Shown: positions 57,741 through 64,000 of the stretch, piece by piece | Layout of the letters: every line of letters starts with the position of its first letter | Numbering within the stretch: the stretch's first letter is position 1 | Assembly (NCBI GenBank): GCA_028753945.1 | Contig: JAPNXP010000010.1 | Location: forward strand, 4,901,042 to 4,965,041 | DNA from: Hexactinellida sp. DTS-2022 | Lineage: Eukaryota; Porifera; Hexactinellida | Direction: 5' to 3' | Length of the DNA: 64,000 bases | Notes under the pieces: generated by a model | What the model saw: the letters and a program-made list of their open reading frames with translations, nothing else | Told to the model about the DNA's origin: nothing | Database searches by the model: none | Program-made: the position numbers and the translations under genes

Positions 57741-59565
57741 AGAGTGTGAGTTTTTAATGAGGCCACTGTTCTTGGTAAACTTGTCTCCTGCACTAATATT
57801 TTAAATATTGTTATTATTTCCATTATTACACCTACATTCCCAAGTACAAATTGTGGCAAACTTGTTTGAGCTCCACCGCCCTCATCTTATCTTTTCTACC
57901 GACGTTTATTGTCTTTATTGTTATTATTGCAAATTTTGTGGTAAGAATAACTATTAACACAGTCTAATTTAATGTAATAGCCAAAATTAGATAATAACAA
58001 ATCAACACAAATATTATCATTGCATATTTATGAAAAGCACTCAAGATTAGAATATTTTTGCTCAGATAATTATTAACTATGTCGTCATAATCAGATGCCG
58101 CCCACCCACATCATCAGATATAATTAATATGGAGCTGAAACAATTTACACTGGCTTAATATAGATATTAGTTCTGAGTCCTCAAGTCCTCAACACTTCTG
58201 ACTTCAAAGTTTTATACACTTTGTAAGTTTGTTGACTATTGAACAAAATATAGAGGGGGGGGGGGGGCATTATTACACAATGTTAAAATGAAAAGAACTG
58301 CAACTGCTTAGAAACAATTATGTACGGCTGATACGTAGGATAACGTCTTGAAATAGATAAAATCTTTAAAGAAATAACAATGGTGCAATAATAGTGGCCG
58401 ACACGAATAAGGCATAATGGCGAAATTCGGTTAAGGAGTATTTTTAATTTCCTTAGCCTTATACAAATTAAAGCATGTGAATACGGTTAACAGCAATTTC
58501 CGGATAATACAAACATACGTATTGTGAAGATTTTCAATCCTTATTAAGTGCAAGACTCCTTTCAACACAGGCGCGTATTAACGAGTTCTATACGTATAAG
58601 CTTGCTAAAATTATTCCAAACACAAATAATAATCAATGAATATTTCTCCCTCTAATTATGTGTTTGCTGAAGTTTACTTATTAAATTTAGTGAGAATATT
58701 CCAAATTATATAGTTAAATAAGTTCTAGCATTTCCTCAAATTATTAATAATTCAGATATAGCTAGTGCTTTATGAGAGTAACTATCAATACAATTTTGTA
58801 AATACAGTCGTTTCGCTCAAGTAAGTTGTGTACCCTCAATTAAGCGAAGTCTACTGAATTTGGATTTATTAAACGCTCTTAATAAAAAATAACTTACTTG
58901 ATATCAGTATTTGAAGTGATTGATGATGTTAAGTGTTGTTTATAATTGTGAAATAATCTATAAACACAAGTGAATACAACCAAATAAATACATTGCATCA
59001 ATTTGCATGATACGCATATAATTATCAAGGAGGGAATATCTAATTGATATGTTTTGTTAAGTTTTGTTATAATATACGTATCTTCGAAATTCTAAAATAT
59101 AGAATACAACTCACTGAATTAGCTGAGAATGGAAGTACGTATCTCTGATTTGATTAAATTACTTTTTGAGATTTTTCAATTAAGTATATGTTTCCTATCA
59201 ACAGATACTACTAGGATAAATAATGAATATAGTATAAGTTTGAGTAGAATTGTATAGAGCCACTATATCAGCTTATTATATAGATAAATACAAAGTGTGA
59301 CTAATATAGGAATATTATAGGAATTGTCTCTATGCATATACCATTGTAACCATATACTTAATGAAAGATAGATATTATAGCTAAGTTGTCTTAATTACCT
59401 TTAAAATTTTAATTTCTGTTTCATGTCTCTAATAAGTTAAGTACGTACTTGTATATTCCTTAATCATTTGTTTACTCTAAATTGATACTGTTTCTCAGAA
59501 TTATGATGAATTATTCCGCCGCATTTTTAAAGTGTCCTAAATCGAAATTTGTGTATTTTTTATGA
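57741..59565. other. Long AT-rich spacer
   Basis: No ORF or gene I can support. Contains a run of about 15 G at 58252 and a short pogo-like pair at 58803-58857 (CAGTCGTTTCGCTCAAGTAA ... AAGCGAAGTCTACTG). A distal regulatory function cannot be excluded from sequence alone. Confidence 0.5.
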
Positions 59566-59569
59566 GATG

Positions 59570-59690
59570 AGCCTCGGCCTAGTATGACGACTAGTTGCTG
59601 TCAAGGGCCCCAAATCATAGGCATGTTAAGTAGGTGGTTTCATCCTATTGCAGGGACTCATCAGGAGGGTTACCCTCCTGATGAGTTCCG
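59570..59690 (-). ncRNA. Degenerate hammerhead element, copy 3
   Basis: On the - strand: CTGATGAG, helix II TCC/GGA with an 8-base loop, then TGAAACCACC in place of CGAAACC (59634-59680). The helix III/cleavage side is lost: the sequence before helix I is instead a second copy of CTCATCAGGAGGG, making a 28-base perfect palindrome (59655-59686). Downstream features match the 40.4-kb element (CTAGT/ACTAG hairpin, CTCATCTCAT). Very likely inactive. Confidence 0.6.
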
Positions 59691-59803
59691 GAGGAGAGGT
59701 TTGCTTGTATCAACTTAGTGTTTTCACTGGCTGTTGGTAATATCACAGGAAGAATATATGTATTGAAAATAATAAGCACTGGCTGAGTCTGGCTCCACTA
59801 TAG

Positions 59804-60866
59804 TCCAGCAATATGGTGCAGGAAATGGTCGAATTGTGCATTTTCGAGATAAAAGTACCAAATTTTGCACAATTGTAGTATTATAGGTTCTGATCAACTT
59901 CAGCTATGGCACATAGCAAAATTTTTGGTAGAACAAATTTTTCAGAGGGTCAAAAATTGGTGCCCAATTGAAATCGCCGCAGTATAAATACAGGATATCA
60001 TTCAAATGTATTATTAACGACTTTATATTGTCAGATTCGTGCTCAGCACTTTATCTCCAGCATTTTGATAGGTATATTGACTATATTTGGTGAGAATATT
60101 TTTTGTTTTCCATAGCAACGGTAAGAATGTGATAAAATTCCGATCTCCCAATTTGGAGTAACCATATCGAGTGGCCCCTTGTTTTTCTCGGATGCGTACT
60201 GAGTGCGAATATACTATTAGAAACACTCTAAATATTAATTGTCGATCGAAAAGTATGCATTTTCATATCCTGCTACAGTGGAGCCTCCCATAACGGACAC
60301 TCCAAATAGCGGACAACCTCTAAATAACGGACAACCCTCGTGACACGGATTTATTTATTTAGCATATGTTTAATAGAAAAGCAACCTCTAAATAACGGAC
60401 AACGGTTCCGGTCCCAAGGTGTCCGTTGTTCAGAGGCTCTACTGTATTTGATTCGCCATTATAATACCTATGATCCCTCAATATTTTGTCCAAAAATAAG
60501 TGAACCATTTCAGTAATTGTATTTATGCAACTAGGGCCGACTGAGACAGTTTCAAGGGCACTGTCGGTAGGGCCGTTTTGTTTGTGAGTTGGTCATAAGC
60601 CTGCTATAGGGAAGGATCTGCCAGCTTACTTCCATATGTGGGTTTGCGTCACCCTGCAAATATATATGTGTGGTTTTAAATAGTTACCATTTTAGTTATT
60701 AGACTGTTATAATTAGTCACAATTATGACTAGTATTTATGTTGTTGTAACGCCATCAGATATTAGTGTTAAAACTGACCCAGCCGCTTCTCTCTTTTTAT
60801 CAAACAAATGTATTAGTGAGATATCTCGCTCTTTCTGGCTGCATGGGACGATAAATTTATATTATT
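59804..60866 (+). repeat. Dispersed repeat A, continuous copy
   Basis: Full-length relative of 25188-27680 without the Helitron: positions 60470/60471 are the empty site. One MITE is inserted at 60276-60444. Confidence 0.88.
60276..60444. mobile_element. Mariner-like MITE, TA duplication, empty site known
   Basis: Ends CAGTGGAGCCTCCCATAACG and GAGGCTCTACTG, TA on both sides. The copy of repeat A at 25658 lacks it and shows the single TA (CTGCTATTTTG). AACGGACA motifs repeat inside. Confidence 0.9.
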
Positions 60867-63412
60867 ACTGTGCCGACTATACTATAGTATAGTGGCCCAG
60901 TTCTAATCTTACTGCCTTGGTTATTATTATTACTGTGCCGACTATACTATAGTATAGTGGCCCAGTTCTAATCTTAGTGCTTTGGTTAGTTATTATTATT
61001 ATTTTTGGTCCGTAGATCGTCCACTGAACAGAGTTTAATTAACTAAGAACCCAAAATTTCAGGACAGGTGTCTCATGGGTTACAGATGTGCACCTGGGGT
61101 CACGATTTTTTACTACATTTTTTTGGACACATTTTTGCACCTGTTTAATATTAGAAAAAGAACAATACATAGTGCACAAATATTTAATTTATATGCATTC
61201 GATAGAGAATTAAATTCTACACCTTTTCACAGTGCACGAATTTTTAAATTGAGTTTCGTTTGTGCCACAATTGAGTTGCAAGTTTCCTTTGTTTACTAAC
61301 ACTTCAGTTCAATTGAAGTGTTAAATCGAATTCTATTGTTTCAACTTGTGATAATTACATTGATTCAACTTGTGAGATCGAGTAGGCTTCTATTTTCTAA
61401 TTGAAAACTAAGATTTTACATTCCATAACAACAACAGATTATGTGATTATATTTATTTCTGCTCAGAATATTCTTGAACAATGGATACATGAGATATTTA
61501 ATTCTAATTAATTCGCTCTGTGTTTAACTTAGAGAAACGGTTCCAATTAGATTATTGGGGTATCGAGTGCGCTGAATTCAAATATGATAGTGAAATTAAA
61601 TTTAAATTAATTATTATAGCAAATAATTGAACTTAATTTATTTTGATGTAAATAATATTGGTGTTAAATTATCTTAGATTAATTAAATATTTATACTAAT
61701 TATCTAAATTTCATTAATCTCAGAAATGATACAAGATAGAAACAAACTTTAAATTTATCAATTGGTCCTTATGGCACGTACCACCTATACAAGTGGATCT
61801 TGACACCTTGAGGTATTGATGACATCGTCAAAAAAATGTATTTTTACAATTTTGTGAATTATATTATAAAAATGGGTTAGTTGGAGTTGGGTGATGACCC
61901 AACACTCACATAAAAAATGCTGATTCATCACTTATTATATTCTACTGAAACTTGAATATCTTTGAAACGAAGTGAGCAAAATGGAAACTTCCACCACTCA
62001 AAGGGTGGTAGCCTTCTGAAACACCTTTCTGAAATAATTTAACACCTTTATAGTGATGATGACTTGGTGGAAAAAAAATCCAAAATTGCAGCCTGTGCCG
62101 ACAGCATGTTCCATTGGAGGCACTATCAATAGACCACCACCAAAATATAGTGCCACCAAATGAACATGCGTCGGCACAGGCTGCAATTTTGGATTTTTAT
62201 TATTATTATTATTGGTCCGTATTACATCCACAGAACAGAGTTTAATTAACTAAGAACTAAAATTTTCAGGATATGTGTCTCATGGGTTACAGATGTGCAC
62301 CTGGGGTCACGATTTTTTATTACATTTTTTTGGACACATTTTTGCAACTGTTTAATATTTGAAAAAGAACAATAAATAGTGCGAGAATATTTAATTTATA
62401 TGCATTCGATAGAGAATTAAATTCTACACCTTTTCACAGTGCACGAATTTTTAAATTGGGTTTCGTTTGTGCCACAATGGAGTTGCAAGTTTCCTTTGTT
62501 TACTAACACTTCAGTTCAATTGAAAGTGTTAAATCTAATTCTATTGTTTCAACTCGTTATTATTATATTTATTCAACTTGTGAGATTGAGTAGGCTTCTA
62601 TTTTCCAATTGAAAAAAAAGATTTTACATTCCATAACAACAACAGATTATGTGATTATATTTAATTCTGCGAGAATATTATTGCACTGTTAATATACTGA
62701 CGTAATTAATTATAATTAATTCAGTCAGTATATGACTTATAAAGATGCTTCCAATTTGTTTATTAGGGGTTATCGAGAGTGCGGAATTGAAATTTGATAG
62801 CCAAATTAATTAATTAATTATTTATGACAAAATAATTTAACTTAATAAATATAAGTTGACATTGAAATTGGTGCTAAATTATATATAATATTAAATATTA
62901 TTTATACTAATTAATTAAATATCATAAATCTCAGAGATCATAGAAGATAGAAATAAACTTTCAATTTATCGATTGGTCCTTATGGCACGTGCCACCTATA
63001 CAAGTGGGTCTTGACACCTTGAGGTGATGATGACATCGTTAAAAAAATGTGTTTTTACAATTTTGTTAATTCGATATTTAAAATGGGTTAGTTGATGTTG
63101 GGTGATGACTGATGACCCAACACTCACAAAAAATGCTGAGTCATCAGCTATTATATTCTACTCAAACTTGAATATCTCTAAAATGAAGTGAGCTAAATGG
63201 AAACTTCCACCCCTCTAAGGGTCGATGCCTTCTGAAACACCTTTTTGAAATAATTTAACACCTTCATAGTGATGATGACATGGCGGAAAAAAAATCCAAA
63301 ATTGCAGCTGTGCCGACAGCATGTTCCATTGGAGGCACTATCAATAAGCCACCACCAAAATATAGTGGCACCAAAGGAACATGCGTCGGCACAGCTGCAA
63401 TTTTGGATTTTA
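60867..63412 (+). repeat. Two tandem 1.2-kb palindrome-bounded units
   Basis: Starts with two copies of a roughly 90-base block containing CTGTGCCGACTATACTATAG. Unit 1 is 61011-62212, unit 2 is 62213-63412. Each opens GGTCCGTA ... CAGAACAGAGTTTAATTAAC-like, carries GTCTCATGGGTTACAGATGT, and ends in a palindrome of about 115 bases (62087-62200, 63295-63410) with arms around GTGCCGACAGCATGTTCC and an AT-rich loop. No ORF is conserved between units. Confidence 0.88.
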
Positions 63413-64000
63413 TTAAAATTCGATTGTTGTGCTTTTTTTGTTTGCTTGTTTGTTTATTTTTCCCGATTATATTAGAGTGATAGGTCGATATAGAACGGAT
63501 TTATTATTGAGATAGATACTCACTTCCAATGTTATGAGAAGTAATCATGTATACTGAATCCGATTTTCGTATTTACAAATTCCATTTTGAATAATAGCTG
63601 AACAACCAACCTCAGAACAACTATGAGAGATGAGAGACTTGCGGACTTTGGGCGATTCATAGACAAAGGGCCATCGCTTGAATTGGAGGAAGTTCTGTAT
63701 AAAAACTAGAATTGAATCCAAAGAAGGTCGAATTTTATCACTTCAATATATTATAAGTACAGTAGTGAAAAGAGTTTTCACTACTGTACTAATAGAATGC
63801 TTAGACATAATTAGCCTAATAGTAATTAAATGGAGGGAAGCCAAGTTGGGTCAGAGGTAGGGCCAGAGTATCTCAAGGGGCAAGGGTGTAGATCTGGGGA
63901 GCTAGGGTCTTAAGTCCTCCCAGATTTTATATAAACAACAAGTAAACTATATACCCGTATTATTTATATCACTCCGCATGCGGTGTTAGCCCCATCTACA
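63413..64000 (+). repeat. Dispersed repeat B with an inverted neighbour
   Basis: 63413-63835 matches 27786-28210. Bases 63837-64000 then match 28540-28705 in inverse orientation, so the two loci differ by an inversion or by separate insertions. The window ends inside this repeat. Confidence 0.8.

Noticed and set aside
59655..59705. A + strand hammerhead at CTCCTGATGAGTTCCGG
   Set aside because: The CTGATGAG is present, but no GAAA with a closing helix follows. It is the mirror arm of the - strand copy.

Overview
Eukaryotic, almost certainly metazoan nuclear DNA: genes are split by GT-AG introns, intergenic DNA is AT-rich, and much of the window is transposon debris. The recognisable genes are a Rho-family GTPase fused to two BTB domains (RhoBTB), a tandem death-effector-like / NACHT / leucine-rich-repeat receptor (NLR), coiled-coil plus NHL-repeat proteins, and a fragment of glucose-6-phosphate dehydrogenase. 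An NLR that carries LRRs together with a RhoBTB whose GTPase is still Rac-like suggests an early-branching animal. A sponge is my best guess, but the sequence alone does not prove it.

Layout. 1-6.4 kb: an NHL-repeat gene with one frameshift (1106-2310), then two large hAT-type insertions with exact 8-bp target duplications. 6.5-11.2 kb: a six-exon RhoBTB gene on the + strand, ending in a possible CaaX box. 11.6-22.8 kb: almost only mobile DNA (a dead ZBED-like hAT transposase, several MITEs, a decayed NHL gene, a Helitron, and a 1.2-kb repeat family bounded by palindromes). 22.9-24.8 kb: the orphan last exon of G6PD, then a second NHL gene on the - strand. 24.9-31.5 kb: a dispersed repeat split by a Helitron, whose empty site is preserved elsewhere in the window. 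31.6-36.6 kb: a complete 4.2-kb hAT transposon, with a dead transposase, sitting inside an older foldback repeat. 36.9-41.4 kb: MITEs, repeat units and a hammerhead ribozyme. 42.2-45.8 kb: a rearranged NLR pseudogene and a SCAND3/ZBED5-like hAT relic. 46-49.9 kb: short tandem repeats. 49.9-53.3 kb: the best-preserved NLR, on the - strand, with its death-domain part and NACHT-LRR part in two abutting frames and a 0.6-kb foldback immediately upstream. 54-64 kb: nested MITEs, two more hammerhead motifs, and tandem copies of the palindrome-bounded repeat.

The host genes are not an operon or pathway cluster. NLR and NHL/coiled-coil proteins are typical of innate recognition families that expand and decay quickly, and three of the five such loci here are clearly broken. 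The mobile fraction shows a clear history of nesting: at least sixteen hAT-type insertions keep an 8-bp duplication (twelve perfect, four with one mismatch), two Helitrons can be delimited, and many Tc1/mariner/pogo-like MITEs carry TA duplications.

The most unusual signals are three hammerhead-ribozyme motifs, two of which carry a complementary change in helix III; two NLR paralogues whose frames both break at the same homologous point; and two hAT insertions that landed in the loops of long palindromes. Several genes differ from an open frame by one nucleotide, so base-level assembly error is a serious alternative to pseudogenisation and needs read support.
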